This document shows, piece by piece, positions 39,508-49,545 of a DNA stretch of 64,000 bases. The notes beneath the pieces are model-generated. The model saw only the letters and a list, made by a program, of their open reading frames with translations, did not search any database and was not told the DNA's origin. The DNA is from Paracoccus zhejiangensis. GTDB taxonomy: Bacteria > Pseudomonadota > Alphaproteobacteria > Rhodobacterales > Rhodobacteraceae. The stretch spans positions 992,001 through 1,056,000 of the forward strand of contig NZ_CP025430.1 of NCBI RefSeq assembly GCF_002847445.1. The letters run 5' to 3'. The position numbers were made by a program, and so were the translations under genes. Each line of letters opens with the position of its first letter. The stretch's first letter is position 1.

Positions 39508-39924
39508 TCATTCAGCCGGAAGCTGCGAGGCCAGCTGCGCCATCGCGGTTTCCATCTGCTTGCACATCGCCTCGGGCGTGGTGCTCTGCTGCTTTGCGCC
39601 GTCTTCCAGCGTCAGCTCGGTCCCCATGGACACGACCGTGCCGCCGGCGCCCTTTTGCTCGGCGGCGTCGCCAAGTGCGACATCACCCGCCGGGATCATG
39701 CCCAAGAGCTTCGTCTGCGTGGCCACGGCCTCTTCCCCGATGAAGCCCTGCTCGTTGCAATGCTTCAGCACGCCCAGCTGGTTGCGGGCCGACTGGTACA
39801 GCATCTCGGCCTCGGGCGTGCCCGCCTCGGGCATGGCCGGGGTTGCCGGGGTGGCGGTCTGGGCCTGGGCCGCGCCGGTCAGCATCAGTGCCGCAACGGC
39901 GGCCAGATAAATCTTCGAATGCAT
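39508..39924 (-). CDS. Secreted protein of unknown function
   Basis: This 138-residue protein has a clear Sec signal peptide (MHSKIYLAAVAALMLTGAAQA). The mature part has a short Pro/Ala/Thr-rich linker, a helical region with Cys in LKHCNEQGF, and a second Cys near the C-terminus (AMCKQMET), which could form a periplasmic disulfide. The ATG at 39924 has GGAG upstream. A longer frame upstream adds about 29 residues before the signal peptide and is rejected. I do not recognise a function. Confidence 0.7.
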   Translation of the reverse strand: MHSKIYLAAVAALMLTGAAQAQTATPATPAMPEAGTPEAEMLYQSARNQLGVLKHCNEQGFIGEEAVATQTKLLGMIPAGDVALGDAAEQKGAGGTVVSMGTELTLEDGAKQQSTTPEAMCKQMETAMAQLASQLPAE

Positions 39925-40033
39925 AAACAAACTCCAGTTGCATGAACGTTTCTGCACCTGCAGCCTAACGTTCTGACACCGGGCCGCAGCCACCAAATTC
40001 GTGATCGGCAAAGAGTTGCGGAATCGCGGGAAC

Positions 40034-40054
40034 CGGCTGAGCCGGGATCAGCCG
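40034..40054. other. 7-bp hairpin after the UBP zinc-finger gene
   Basis: CGGCTGA and TCAGCCG pair around a 7-base loop, directly after the stop of the leftward zinc-finger gene. There is no U-tract. Terminator function is possible only. Confidence 0.35.
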
Positions 40055-40055
40055 A

Positions 40056-40412
40056 TCAGCGATGCAGCTTGTCGCGCCAATCGGCTGGCACGCGACCCTC
40101 GGGTCCCGGTGCGGGCTGGTCCTCGGGGCGGGCATCGGGCGCGGCCAGCGCCGGGCCGGAGAACATCTTGCCGCTGCGATAGTCATAGTACCAGTCTTCG
40201 CCCGGCTCGAAGCTTTGCATGATCGGGTGGCCGGTGGCGTGGAAATGCGCGGTGGCGTGCTGGCTGGGTGAACTGTCGCAGCAGCCGACATGGCCGCAGG
40301 TGGCGCAGCGGCGCAGGTGGAACCACCAGCCGCCGCTTTCCAGGCATTCCTTGCAGCCGGTGCCACTTGGCGGCACAGTGCTGTCGATCCAGACGGCGCG
40401 ATCCTCGGCCAT
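40056..40412 (-). CDS. UBP-type zinc finger protein
   Basis: This 118-residue protein has the Zn-UBP fold: Cys pairs in GCKECLES and RRCATCGHVGCCDSS, then HATAHFHATGHPI, followed by EDWYYDY. In eukaryotes this domain binds the C-terminal Gly-Gly of ubiquitin. Stand-alone bacterial versions have no settled role. The gene starts 9 bases after the ATPase gene of the polyamine-type transporter and is probably co-transcribed with it. The C-terminal 30 residues are Pro-rich and probably disordered. Confidence 0.88.
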   Translation of the reverse strand: MAEDRAVWIDSTVPPSGTGCKECLESGGWWFHLRRCATCGHVGCCDSSPSQHATAHFHATGHPIMQSFEPGEDWYYDYRSGKMFSGPALAAPDARPEDQPAPGPEGRVPADWRDKLHR

Positions 40413-40421
40413 GCTTCCCCC

Positions 40422-41543
40422 TTACCGGAACAGCACCAGCGAGCCCGGCGACCAGGCGACGCGGGTGCGGGTACCCACTTCCTGCACATCGCGGCCAAAG
40501 ACATTGCGCATCGATATCCGAACCGGCCTTGCCACGCCATCCTGGCGGGCCGAGCCGTCAAGCCGCAGGTCATAATAGGTCATGTCGCCGTAATAGACCA
40601 CTTCGTCGATGGTCGCCCCGGTCTCGCGCGCCTGGCTGTGCTTCTGACCCGGACCGATCAGCGTCATGGTTTCGGGGCGGAAGCCGACCGTGGCACCCTT
40701 GTCCTCGGGATTGGCGCGGCTGATTTGCCGCTTGGGCAGTTCGACCACGCCGAGCCCCGGCACATCGACACGAGCGCCGGCCTCGGTCTCCTCGAGGATG
40801 GTCGCGGGCAGGAAGTTCATCACCCCGATGAAATCCGCCACCTTGCGGTCGGCGGGCCGGGCATAAAGCGCCTCGGGACCGTCCAGTTGCGCGATCTGGC
40901 CCTCGAACATCACCGCGATCCGGTCCGACATGACCAGCGCCTCTTCCTGGTCATGGGTGACCAGCACGAAGGTGATGCCGACCTGCCGTTGCAGCTTGAT
41001 CAGTTCGACCTGCATCTGCTCGCGCATCTTGCGGTCGAGCGCCGACAAGGGCTCGTCCAAGAGCAGCACCTTGGGCTTCAGGATCAGCGCGCGGGCCAGC
41101 GCCACCCGCTGCCGCTGCCCACCCGACAGCGCATGGGCGGCGCGCTTGCCATAGCCCTTGAGGCCGACCATCTCGAGCGCCTCGTTGACCAGCTGTGCCT
41201 TCTCGTCCTTGCTGCGCGAATCGCGGCGCAGGCCGAAGGCCACGTTCTCGGCCACGGTGAGATGCGGGAAGATGGCATAGCTCTGGAACACCATGTTGGT
41301 CGGCCGCTTGTTCGCCGGCACGTCCTCCATGTGCTTGCCGTCGATCAGGACGGCACCGCTGCTGATATCCTCGAACCCGGCGATGGTGCGCAGCAGCGTG
41401 GTCTTGCCGCAGCCCGAGGGGCCCAGCAACGAGAAGAATTCACCCTCGCGAATGGTCAGGTCGATGCCGCGCAGCGCGTGATAATCGCCGTAATACTTGT
41501 GGACCTCGCGGCACTCGATCATCGTCTTTCGGTCGTCGCTCAC
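40422..41543 (-). CDS. potA: ABC transporter ATPase, spermidine/putrescine type
   Basis: This 373-residue PotA-like ATPase has Walker A GPSGCGKTT (41-49), signature [16 protein letters not shown], Walker B VLLLDEPLSALD and a C-terminal TOBE-type domain. It energises uptake of polyamine-like substrates with the two permeases upstream. The 4-base overlap with the potC-like gene gives a tight operon in the order permease-permease-ATPase. Substrate identity is inferred from family resemblance only. Confidence 0.9.
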   Translation of the reverse strand: MSDDRKTMIECREVHKYYGDYHALRGIDLTIREGEFFSLLGPSGCGKTTLLRTIAGFEDISSGAVLIDGKHMEDVPANKRPTNMVFQSYAIFPHLTVAENVAFGLRRDSRSKDEKAQLVNEALEMVGLKGYGKRAAHALSGGQRQRVALARALILKPKVLLLDEPLSALDRKMREQMQVELIKLQRQVGITFVLVTHDQEEALVMSDRIAVMFEGQIAQLDGPEALYARPADRKVADFIGVMNFLPATILEETEAGARVDVPGLGVVELPKRQISRANPEDKGATVGFRPETMTLIGPGQKHSQARETGATIDEVVYYGDMTYYDLRLDGSARQDGVARPVRISMRNVFGRDVQEVGTRTRVAWSPGSLVLFR

Positions 41544-42361
41544 AAAAATCCTCCGGTGTCGGAACTGCCGGTCCGGGCCAGACTGCGGCGACGGAAATAC
41601 TCGCCAAGCGCCAGCAGCACGATGGACAACGCCACCAGCACGGTGCCAAGCGCCATGATCATCGGGACCAGCGCCGGGAAGCGCAGCTGGCTGAAGATAT
41701 AGGTGGGCAGCGTCGGCTCGTTGCCCGCCAGGAAGAAGGCGATGATGAATTCATCAAGGCTGATGGTGAAGGAGATCAGCAGCGCCGAGATGATGCCGGG
41801 CATGACCAGCGGCAGGGTGATCAGCCGGAAGGCGCCCCATTTCGTCTCGCCCAGATCATAGGCCGCCTCTTCCACCGACGGGTCGAGGCTGGCGAAGGCG
41901 GTGGAGAGGATGGCGATGGCATAGGGCATGCAGATCAGCGTGTGGCCAAGGATCACCGTCAGGATCGACAGCTCGACCCCCGCGCCCAGCAGCACGACCA
42001 GGAGCGACATCGAGACGATGATCTCGGGCAGCACCATGGGCAGCATGATGAAGCCCATGATCGGCCCCTTGCCGGGGAAGGTGAAGCGGGTCGAGGCGCG
42101 GGCGGCGAAGACGCCGAGGCAAGTGGCGAAGATGGCCGAGGAAACGGCGATGGTCAGCGAATTCATCAGCGCCCGGCGCAGGGTCGCGTTCTCCCACATC
42201 TGGGCGAACCAGTCGGTGGTGAAGCCCTTCAGCGGAAACGCGATGATGGTGCCCGAGTTGAAGGCGAACAGCGGCAGCAGGATGATCGGCGCATAGAGAA
42301 ACAGCAGGTAGAGCATCGCATAGATGCGCAGCCCCCCGCCCTGCAGCGCTCCCGACCTCAT
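41540..42361 (-). CDS. potC: ABC transporter permease PotC-like
   Basis: This 273-residue inner-membrane permease has about six hydrophobic segments and the cytoplasmic EAA loop (SVEEAAYDLGETKWGAFRLITLPLVMPGI) that contacts the ATPase. The C-terminal part continues with Leu-rich membrane segments and an Arg-rich tail. It overlaps both neighbours by 4 bases. Confidence 0.9.
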   Translation of the reverse strand: MRSGALQGGGLRIYAMLYLLFLYAPIILLPLFAFNSGTIIAFPLKGFTTDWFAQMWENATLRRALMNSLTIAVSSAIFATCLGVFAARASTRFTFPGKGPIMGFIMLPMVLPEIIVSMSLLVVLLGAGVELSILTVILGHTLICMPYAIAILSTAFASLDPSVEEAAYDLGETKWGAFRLITLPLVMPGIISALLISFTISLDEFIIAFFLAGNEPTLPTYIFSQLRFPALVPMIMALGTVLVALSIVLLALGEYFRRRSLARTGSSDTGGFL

Positions 42362-43227
42362 TGCCGCACCTTCAGGAAGCGGCGGTTCAAGAACAGGAAG
42401 ATGCCGCTGACGATGGCGACGATGATCATCGCGGTCACGGCCAGCGCCGACCCCAGCGGGCGGTTGTCCAGATCCAGCATCTGCACCTGTATCATGTTGG
42501 CGATCATCGGGATCTTGCCGCCGCCGATGACCGTGGGGGTGACATAATCCCCGATGGTCGGGATGAAGACGATCAGCGTGGCGGCGATGACCCCGGGCAT
42601 GGCCAGCGGCAGGGTCACCCGCCAGAAGGTCATGAACCGGCTTTCGCCCAGATCCCGCCCGGCCTCCAAAAGGGAGCGGTCGATCTTCTCCAGCGCCACG
42701 AAGATCGGCAAGATGGCGAAGGGCGCATAGGCATGGGCCAGCGTCAGCACGATCGAATTGACGTTGTAGAGGATGAAGGTCAGCGGCTCGTCGATGATGC
42801 CGAGGCTGGTCAGGGTCGAGTTGATCACGCCGTTATAGCCAAGGATCACCTTCCACAGGAACACCCGGATCAGGTAGCTGGTCCAGAAGGGAATGGTGAT
42901 CAGGAACAGCCACAGCGCCTTGCGCTCGGGCCGGACGACGAAGCTGACGTAATAGGCCACCGGAAAGGCCAGCACCACCGTCACCAGCGTCACCGTCATC
43001 GACACCCAGAGCGAGCGCATCATCACCGAGCGGACGATGGGATCGCCCAGCACCTGCCGGTAATTGTCCAGCGAGAACTCGCGGATCACCTCGAGATAGC
43101 CATCGGTCAGGAAGCTGTAGGCAAAGATGGTCAGCAAGGGCGCGGCCAGAACCAGCAGCGCGTAAAGGAATGGCGGCGCGATCAGGGTCGCGCCCTGCAC
43201 CGCCTCGCTTCGTGGTCCCTTCGCCAT
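42358..43227 (-). CDS. potB: ABC transporter permease PotB-like
   Basis: This 289-residue permease is the first gene of the leftward transporter operon. It has six predicted membrane segments, the EAA loop (SLLEAGRDLGESRFMTFWRVTLPLAMPGV), and FIPTIGDYVTPTVIGG as in PotB/PotH. No periplasmic binding protein is encoded upstream, where a divergent glycosyltransferase begins after a 169-base spacer with an inverted repeat. The partner PotD/PotF protein must be elsewhere. Confidence 0.9.
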   Translation of the reverse strand: MAKGPRSEAVQGATLIAPPFLYALLVLAAPLLTIFAYSFLTDGYLEVIREFSLDNYRQVLGDPIVRSVMMRSLWVSMTVTLVTVVLAFPVAYYVSFVVRPERKALWLFLITIPFWTSYLIRVFLWKVILGYNGVINSTLTSLGIIDEPLTFILYNVNSIVLTLAHAYAPFAILPIFVALEKIDRSLLEAGRDLGESRFMTFWRVTLPLAMPGVIAATLIVFIPTIGDYVTPTVIGGGKIPMIANMIQVQMLDLDNRPLGSALAVTAMIIVAIVSGIFLFLNRRFLKVRQ

Positions 43228-43281
43228 CGGCTTTCCCTGTCACCCGTTCTGTCGGCGTCCCGGTTCTCCGGGTTTCCTAAT

Positions 43282-43305
43282 CCTTTCCACAAGATCGCGG
43301 AAAGG
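43282..43305. promoter_or_regulatory. Inverted repeat upstream of the polyamine transporter
   Basis: CCTTTCC and GGAAAGG form a perfect 7-base inverted repeat with a 10-base spacer, about 55 bases upstream of the potB-like start and within the divergent spacer. It could be an operator. No regulator gene is adjacent. Confidence 0.35.
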
Positions 43306-43396
43306 GAAAGCTGTCTTTGCGTTCAGGCGGCAAGCCGGCGCGGGATGCCGGCAGAGGCGCGTTGCCCGGGCGCCATGGCCGCGCTATCACCAACCC

Positions 43397-44620
43397 ATGC
43401 GCATCCTGCTTGTCCACCAGAACTTCCCCGGCCAGTTCCTGCATCTCGCCCCGGCACTCGCGGCGCGCGGTCACGAGGTTCTGGCCCTGACCGACGAGAA
43501 GAACAATCGCCCCAGCCCGGTGCGCGTCATGCGCTATGCCTCGCCGGGCGAGGTGACGCTGAGTTCGCCCTTTGCCCGGACCTATGCCGAACATGCCGAG
43601 CGCGGCTTCCTGACCGCGCGGGGCTGCCGGGCGATGCGCGACCGCCACGGCTACACGCCCGACCTGATCTTCGGCCATTCCGGCTGGGGCGAGACGCTGT
43701 TCCTGCGCGAGATCTGGCCCGAAGCGAAGCTCTTGGTCTATGCGGAACTTCTCTACCGCACGCGCGGTCATGACGTGGGCTTCGACCCCGAGGTCAGCCC
43801 CGGCACCGACGAGGGGCGGTTCATGACCATCGCCCGCTCGGCCCATCTGATCCAGGGGCTGGTGCAGGCCGATGCGGCGATCTCGCCCACGCGCTACCAG
43901 GCCGACAGCTTCCCGCCCGAACTGCGCAGCAAGATCACCGTCATCCATGACGGCATCGACACCGGTAAGGTGCGGCCCGATCCGGGCGCGACGCTGACCC
44001 TGCCGAATGGCCATGTGCTGCGCGCGGGCGACGAGGTGCTGAGCTTCGTGAACCGCTCGCTGGAACCCTATCGCGGTTTCCACGTCTTCATGCGCGCCCT
44101 GCCCGAGGTTCTGGCCTCGCGGCCGAATGCGCAGGTGGTGCTGGTCGGGGGTGATGGCGTCAGTTATGGAGCCAAGCCCAAGGACGCCGACAGCTGGAAG
44201 GCAAAGATGCTGGCCGAGGTCGGCGAGAGGCTGGACCTGAGCCGTGTGCATTTCCTTGGTCGCGTACCCTATGACCAGTACCTGTCGTTGCTACAGGTGG
44301 CGCGGGTGCATTGCTACCTGACCTATCCCTTCGTGCTCAGCTGGTCGCTGACCGAGGCGATGGCGGCGGGGGCCTCGGTCGTCGCCTCGGATACCGAGCC
44401 GGTGCGCGAGCTGATCCGCGACGGCGAGAACGGGCGGCTGTTCCCGTTCTTCGACCGCGAGGCGCTGACCGCTGCCCTGATCCGCGGCCTTGCGGGCGAT
44501 CCCGAGGCCGCGCGGCTGACGGCGGCGGCACGGCAGACCATCCTGGACGGCTATGACCTCGAGACCCAAAGCCTGCCCCGGCTGATCGAATGGGTGGAAA
44601 GCTTCGGGCCAAGGGTGTAA
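43397..44620 (+). CDS. Glycosyltransferase family 4 protein
   Basis: This 407-residue GT-B fold glycosyltransferase has the N-terminal [24 protein letters not shown] segment. The donor-binding C-terminal region is [24 protein letters not shown], with an E-x7-E-like pair. [15 protein letters not shown] and [13 protein letters not shown] are typical linker and motif segments. The acceptor and sugar are unknown. It probably builds an envelope polysaccharide or glycolipid. It ends 29 bases before cysS. Confidence 0.88.
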   Translation: MRILLVHQNFPGQFLHLAPALAARGHEVLALTDEKNNRPSPVRVMRYASPGEVTLSSPFARTYAEHAERGFLTARGCRAMRDRHGYTPDLIFGHSGWGETLFLREIWPEAKLLVYAELLYRTRGHDVGFDPEVSPGTDEGRFMTIARSAHLIQGLVQADAAISPTRYQADSFPPELRSKITVIHDGIDTGKVRPDPGATLTLPNGHVLRAGDEVLSFVNRSLEPYRGFHVFMRALPEVLASRPNAQVVLVGGDGVSYGAKPKDADSWKAKMLAEVGERLDLSRVHFLGRVPYDQYLSLLQVARVHCYLTYPFVLSWSLTEAMAAGASVVASDTEPVRELIRDGENGRLFPFFDREALTAALIRGLAGDPEAARLTAAARQTILDGYDLETQSLPRLIEWVESFGPRV

Positions 44621-44649
44621 TCGGGCGTCTCACTTCCAAGAGGCGCATC

Positions 44650-46059
44650 ATGGCCCAGATCCGGCTGACGAATACCAAGACGCGGAAGAAAGAGGATTTC
44701 CGCCCCATCGACCCGTCGAATGTCCGGCTCTATCTCTGCGGCCCGACGGTCTATGACCGCGCCCATCTGGGCAATGCCCGCCCGGTGCTGGTTTTCGACG
44801 TGCTGGTCAGCCTCTTGCGCCATGTCTATGGCGCCGATCACGTGACCTATGTGCGCAACTTCACCGACGTGGATGACAAGATCAACGCCGAGGCGCAGCG
44901 CCGCAAGGGGCTGGGCAGCCCGCTTTCGCTGGAAGACCTGATCACCGAACGCACCGACGAGACCATCGGCTGGTATCACGCCGACATGGACGCGCTTGGC
45001 GCCGCCCGCCCCGATCACGAGCCACGGGCGACCGGCTATATCCCCCAGATGATCGCCATGATCGAGACGCTGATCGCCAATGGCAATGCCTATGCCAAGG
45101 ACGGCCATGCCCTGTTCCGGGTCCGCAGCTATCCCGACTATGGCAAGCTGTCCGGCCGATCGGTCGATGACATGATCGCGGGCGCACGGGTCGAGGTCGC
45201 GCCGTTCAAGGAAGACCCGATGGATTTCGTCCTGTGGAAACCCTCGGATGCCGGCCTGCCGGGCTGGGACAGCCCCTGGGGTCGCGGCCGGCCGGGCTGG
45301 CATATCGAATGCTCGGCCATGGCCGAGGACTTGCTGGGCGATCATTTCGACATCCATGGCGGCGGCATCGACCTGCAGTTTCCCCATCACGAGAACGAGG
45401 TGGCGCAAAGCTGCTGCGCCAATCCCCATGCGGGCTTCGCCAATGTCTGGCTGCATAACGAGATGCTGCAGGTCGAGGGCAAGAAGATGTCCAAGTCCCT
45501 GGGCAATTTCTTCACCGTCCGCGACCTGCTGGAGAAAGGCATTCCGGGCGAGGTGATCCGCTTCGTCATGCTGTCGACGCATTACCGCAAGCCGATGGAC
45601 TGGACCGAGGCGAAGCGCGAAGAGGCCGAGGCAACGCTGCGCAAATGGCGCGGGCTGGTGGCGGGCGTGACGCCTGCGGACAGCCCTGCCCCCGCGGTCA
45701 TCGACGCGCTGTCGGATGACCTGAACACGGCGGGCGCAATTGCGGCGCTGCATGATCTGGCCGGTCAGGGCGATGCGGCGGGGCTTCTGGCCTCGGCGCG
45801 GATGCTTGGGCTGCTGACGGATGATCTGGGCGATTGGGCCGAGGCGAGCGACGAGGCCGGGGCGTTGATCGAGGCGCTGCTGGTCGCCCGCTCGGACGCC
45901 CGGAAAGCCCGCGACTTCGCCCGCGCCGATGCCATCCGCGACGGCTTCGCCGCCGCCGGGGTCGAGGTCAAGGACACGGCGGGGGGTGCGGAATGGGCGC
46001 TGGCCACCGGCTTTGATGCGGCGCGGCTGAAGGCGCTGGCGGGCGAGGTCCTGTCTTGA
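44650..46059 (+). CDS. cysS: Cysteinyl-tRNA synthetase
   Basis: This 469-residue class I synthetase has the HIGH-like motif as AHLGNAR in [21 protein letters not shown] in KKMSKSLGN, and a C-terminal anticodon-binding region rich in Ala/Leu. The zinc-binding ECSAM region and FPHHENE are present. The ATG at 44650 is the family start. An open frame 20 codons upstream runs into the preceding gene and is not used. The stop overlaps the TTG start of the following gene. Confidence 0.97.
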   Translation: MAQIRLTNTKTRKKEDFRPIDPSNVRLYLCGPTVYDRAHLGNARPVLVFDVLVSLLRHVYGADHVTYVRNFTDVDDKINAEAQRRKGLGSPLSLEDLITERTDETIGWYHADMDALGAARPDHEPRATGYIPQMIAMIETLIANGNAYAKDGHALFRVRSYPDYGKLSGRSVDDMIAGARVEVAPFKEDPMDFVLWKPSDAGLPGWDSPWGRGRPGWHIECSAMAEDLLGDHFDIHGGGIDLQFPHHENEVAQSCCANPHAGFANVWLHNEMLQVEGKKMSKSLGNFFTVRDLLEKGIPGEVIRFVMLSTHYRKPMDWTEAKREEAEATLRKWRGLVAGVTPADSPAPAVIDALSDDLNTAGAIAALHDLAGQGDAAGLLASARMLGLLTDDLGDWAEASDEAGALIEALLVARSDARKARDFARADAIRDGFAAAGVEVKDTAGGAEWALATGFDAARLKALAGEVLS

Positions 46060-46820
46060 CGCTTCAGGCCTGCGCCGAGACGCTGCAAGCGCAGGACCCC
46101 GACCGTTTCGGCGCGGTGCTGACCGCCGCGCCGGCGGATCGGCCGAAGCTGCTGACACTCTACGCGCTGAACCTCGAACTGGCGCGCGCGCCCTTCCAGT
46201 CGGCCGAGCCGATGCTGGCCGAGATGCGGTTGCAATGGTGGATCGACCGGCTGGCCGAGATGGGCCGGGGCGTCGCCCCGCCGCTGCATGACGTGCTGAC
46301 GCCGCTCTGGGAGGCATGGGGCAAGGCGGCGGGCGATCTGCTGCCCTTGGCCGAGGCGCGGCGGCGCGACTGCGCGCGCGATCCCTTTGGCAGTGCCGAG
46401 GAGGTGCTGGCCTATGTCGATGCGACGGCGGGCGGGCTGATGTGGGCGGCGGCCCACGGGCTTGGCGCGCCCGAAACGGCGCGGGCGGTGGTGGCCTATC
46501 AGGGGCGCGGGGCCGGCCTCGCGGCATGGCTGCGGGCGCTGCCGCAGTTGCAGGCAATGCGATTGGGATTTGAAACCGAGAACCCGGACGCCGTGGCGCA
46601 ACTGGCCGAGGCCGGGCGCGAGGCGCTGCGGCGCGCGGCCAAGGGGCACCGGGCGGTGCCACGCCGGGCGGCAGCGGCCCTCTTCGCAGGGCCGGGGGCT
46701 GCGCGCTTCCTGCGCGAGATGGCGCAAGGCAGCGACCAGACCCCCGCCGAGATCACCCCCTTCCAGCGCCGCGCGGCGCTGGCCTGGCTGGCGCTGACCG
46801 GGCGCTGGTGGGGCGCCTAA
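46056..46820 (+). CDS. Squalene/phytoene synthase-like protein (degenerate)
   Basis: This 254-residue protein of the squalene/phytoene synthase superfamily is recognisable from [25 protein letters not shown] and [18 protein letters not shown]. The two Asp-rich DDxxD-type motifs that bind prenyl diphosphate in active synthases are not visible, so catalysis is doubtful. It may belong to the NDUFAF6-like branch. The start is a TTG at 46056 overlapping the cysS stop by 4 bases, with no upstream ATG possible. It is convergent with the peptide transporter operon. Confidence 0.75.
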   Translation: MTLQACAETLQAQDPDRFGAVLTAAPADRPKLLTLYALNLELARAPFQSAEPMLAEMRLQWWIDRLAEMGRGVAPPLHDVLTPLWEAWGKAAGDLLPLAEARRRDCARDPFGSAEEVLAYVDATAGGLMWAAAHGLGAPETARAVVAYQGRGAGLAAWLRALPQLQAMRLGFETENPDAVAQLAEAGREALRRAAKGHRAVPRRAAAALFAGPGAARFLREMAQGSDQTPAEITPFQRRAALAWLALTGRWWGA

Positions 46821-48445
46821 CCCGCCGCCTTCACCCCGCCGCGATTCAGCGCGGCCTGCATCAACTGCCGGGTGTAGTCGCTTTTCGGGGCGTCGAAGAC
46901 CGCATCGGTCGTGCCCTGCTCGACCACCTCGCCAGCGCGCATCACCATGATCTGGTGCGACATGGCGCGCACCACGCGCAGGTCATGGCTGATGAACAGG
47001 AAGGCCAGCCCGTATTTCTGCTGCAGCCCGCGCAGCAGCTGGACGATCTGCACCTGCACGGTCATGTCGAGCGCACTGGTCGGCTCGTCCAGCACCACCA
47101 CCTTGGGGCGCAGGATCATGGCGCGGGCGATGGCGATGCGCTGGCGCTGCCCGCCCGAAAACTCGTGCGGATAGCGGTGCATCATCGCCGGATCGAGACC
47201 CACCTCGGCCATGATCTCCTGCACCATCTGGCGGCGGTCGCGCCCCGGCTCGACCCCGTGAACGCCCAGCCCCTCGGCGATGATCTGCTCGACCGTCATC
47301 CGGGGCGAGAGGCTGCCATAGGGGTCCTGGAACACGATCTGCATGTCCCGGCGCAGCTTCCTCAGGCGTTTCGCCGGCCAGCTGGAAATATCCTGCCCCA
47401 TGAAGACGATCGGGCCGTCACTGTCGATCAACCGCATGATCGCCAGCGCCAGCGTCGTCTTGCCCGAGCCGGATTCGCCCACGATCCCCAGCGTCTCGCC
47501 CTGCCGCACCGACAGGGTCGCGCCGTTGACGGCCTTCACATGGCCGACGACCCGGCGCAGGAAACCGCGCTTGATCGGGAACCAGACCTTCAGGTCCTTG
47601 GTCGCCACGATCTCCTCGGCCCCTTCGGGCACCGGCTCGGCCCGGCCCTGCGGCTCGGCGGCCAGCAGCTTGCGGGTATAGTCATGCTGCGGATTGGCGA
47701 AGATCTCTTCGACCGGACCCTGCTCGACGATCAGCCCGTCCTTCATCACGCAGACCCGGTCGGCGATGCGGCGGACGATGCCGAGGTCGTGGCTGATGAA
47801 CAGCATCGACAGGCCCTCGTCGCGCTTCAACTCGGCCAGCAGGTCGAGGATCTGCGCCTGAATGGTCACGTCGAGCGCGGTGGTCGGCTCGTCGGCGATC
47901 AAGAGTTCGGGACCATTGGCCAGCGCCATGGCGATCATCACCCGCTGGCGCTGTCCACCCGACAATTGATGCGGATAATCGGCAAGGCGTGACTCGGGGT
48001 CACGAATGCCGACTTTGGTCAGCAGATCGACGATCCGCTCGCGCGCAGCCTTGCCGCTGAGGCCCTGATGCAGCGCGAGGCTTTCGCCTAGCTGCTTCTC
48101 GATCGTGTGCAAGGGGTTCAGCGAGGTCATCGGCTCCTGGAAGATGAAGCTGATGTCATTGCCCCTGATCTCGCGCAGCAGCTTGTCATCGGCGCCGACC
48201 ATCTCGCGCCCGTCATACTTGACCGAGCCCTCGACCTGCGCGGCATCGCCCAGCAGCCGCACCGTCGACAGCGCCGTGACCGACTTGCCCGAGCCGCTTT
48301 CGCCGACCAGCGCCACCGTCTCGCCCCGGCCGATCTGGAAGCTGACGCCCTTGACGGCAGGATGCACCCTGCCCTCGCTGCGAAAGCCGATCTTCAGGTC
48401 GCGGACATCCAGAACCGGCGCGGGTGCCGTCTCGCCAAGGCTCAT
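46817..48445 (-). CDS. yejF: ABC transporter dual ATPase, YejF-like
   Basis: This 542-residue protein has two ATP-binding cassettes in tandem. The first has Walker A GESGSGKS (48-55) and [15 protein letters not shown], the second GESGSGKTT and [15 protein letters not shown]. Each cassette ends in the oligopeptide-transporter C-terminal extension. It powers an oligopeptide/microcin C-type importer with YejABE. The ATG overlaps yejE by 4 bases. The 3' end overlaps the convergent synthase-like gene by 4 bases. Confidence 0.94.
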   Translation of the reverse strand: MSLGETAPAPVLDVRDLKIGFRSEGRVHPAVKGVSFQIGRGETVALVGESGSGKSVTALSTVRLLGDAAQVEGSVKYDGREMVGADDKLLREIRGNDISFIFQEPMTSLNPLHTIEKQLGESLALHQGLSGKAARERIVDLLTKVGIRDPESRLADYPHQLSGGQRQRVMIAMALANGPELLIADEPTTALDVTIQAQILDLLAELKRDEGLSMLFISHDLGIVRRIADRVCVMKDGLIVEQGPVEEIFANPQHDYTRKLLAAEPQGRAEPVPEGAEEIVATKDLKVWFPIKRGFLRRVVGHVKAVNGATLSVRQGETLGIVGESGSGKTTLALAIMRLIDSDGPIVFMGQDISSWPAKRLRKLRRDMQIVFQDPYGSLSPRMTVEQIIAEGLGVHGVEPGRDRRQMVQEIMAEVGLDPAMMHRYPHEFSGGQRQRIAIARAMILRPKVVVLDEPTSALDMTVQVQIVQLLRGLQQKYGLAFLFISHDLRVVRAMSHQIMVMRAGEVVEQGTTDAVFDAPKSDYTRQLMQAALNRGGVKAAG

Positions 48446-49545
48446 TTGAAGGTCTTTCGCGGGTCGAAGGCGTCACGGATGCCCTCGAAGATGAAGACCA
48501 GTAGCGACAGCATGATGGCAAAGGTGAAGAAGGCGGTGAAGGCAAGCCATGGCGCCTGCAGGTTCTGCTTGGCCTGCAGCGCCAGCTCGCCGAGCGACGG
48601 CGCCGAGGCCGGCAACCCGTAGCCGAGGTAATCCAGCGCCGCTAGCCCGCTGATCGCGCCGGTGACGACGAAGGGCAGCATGGTCAGGGTGGCGACCATG
48701 GCATTGGGCAGCATGTGACGGAACATGATGGTGCGGTCCGAGACCCCCAGCGCGCGGGCGGCGCGGACATATTCAAGGTTCCGCGCGCGCAGGAACTCGG
48801 CGCGCACGACGCCCACCAGCGCCGGCCAGCCGAAGAGGATGGTGACCACCACCAGAAGCCAGAAACTTCGTCCGAGGATCGCAAAGAGGATGATGATGAC
48901 GTAAAGCGAGGGCGTGTACTGCCAGATCTCCATCAGCCGCTGGAAGATGATGTCGATGCGCCCGCCGAAATAGCCCTGCACCGCGCCCGCCGTCACGCCG
49001 ATGATGCTCGAGACCACGGTCACGATCAGCGCGAACATGATCGAGGTGCGGAAGCCATAGATGACGCGCGCCAGCACGTCGCGGGCGGTGTCATCGGTGC
49101 CCAGCCAATGCGCGGCATCGGGCGCGCTTGGCGCCGTACCGACATTGTTGATGGTCTTGTAGTGATAGGGAATGACCGGCCAGATCATCCAGCCCTGCTC
49201 GGCCTCGGGCACATCGCTGGTGCCGGCATCGACCGCGTCGATCAGCCCCTCGGGATCGTCCCAGCACTCCTCGCGCCCGCCGGTCTTGATCAGGCATTGC
49301 ACCGCCTCGTCCCGATAGATCGCCTCGGTGCCAAAATCGCCGCCGAAGGCGGTTTCGGGATAGAACTTGTAGGCCGGAAAATACAGCTCGCCGCGATAGC
49401 TGAGCAGGATCGGTTTGTCATTGGCCACCACCTCCGCCAGCATGGCCACGACGAACAGCACCGAGAAGATCACCAGCGACCAGAAGGCGCGGCCATTGCG
49501 GCGGAAGTTGCGCCAGCGGCGGCGGTTCAGTTCCGTCATCGCCAT
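48442..49545 (-). CDS. yejE: ABC peptide transporter permease, YejE-like
   Basis: This 367-residue inner-membrane permease has the C-terminal permease core (EAA loop in YVRAARALGVSDRTIMFRHMLPNA). A large periplasmic insertion of about 120 residues after the first membrane segment is typical of YejE. DTARDVLARVIYGFRTS is the conserved DppC/OppC motif. Its ATG shares a base with the yejB stop. Confidence 0.94.
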   Translation of the reverse strand: MAMTELNRRRWRNFRRNGRAFWSLVIFSVLFVVAMLAEVVANDKPILLSYRGELYFPAYKFYPETAFGGDFGTEAIYRDEAVQCLIKTGGREECWDDPEGLIDAVDAGTSDVPEAEQGWMIWPVIPYHYKTINNVGTAPSAPDAAHWLGTDDTARDVLARVIYGFRTSIMFALIVTVVSSIIGVTAGAVQGYFGGRIDIIFQRLMEIWQYTPSLYVIIILFAILGRSFWLLVVVTILFGWPALVGVVRAEFLRARNLEYVRAARALGVSDRTIMFRHMLPNAMVATLTMLPFVVTGAISGLAALDYLGYGLPASAPSLGELALQAKQNLQAPWLAFTAFFTFAIMLSLLVFIFEGIRDAFDPRKTFK

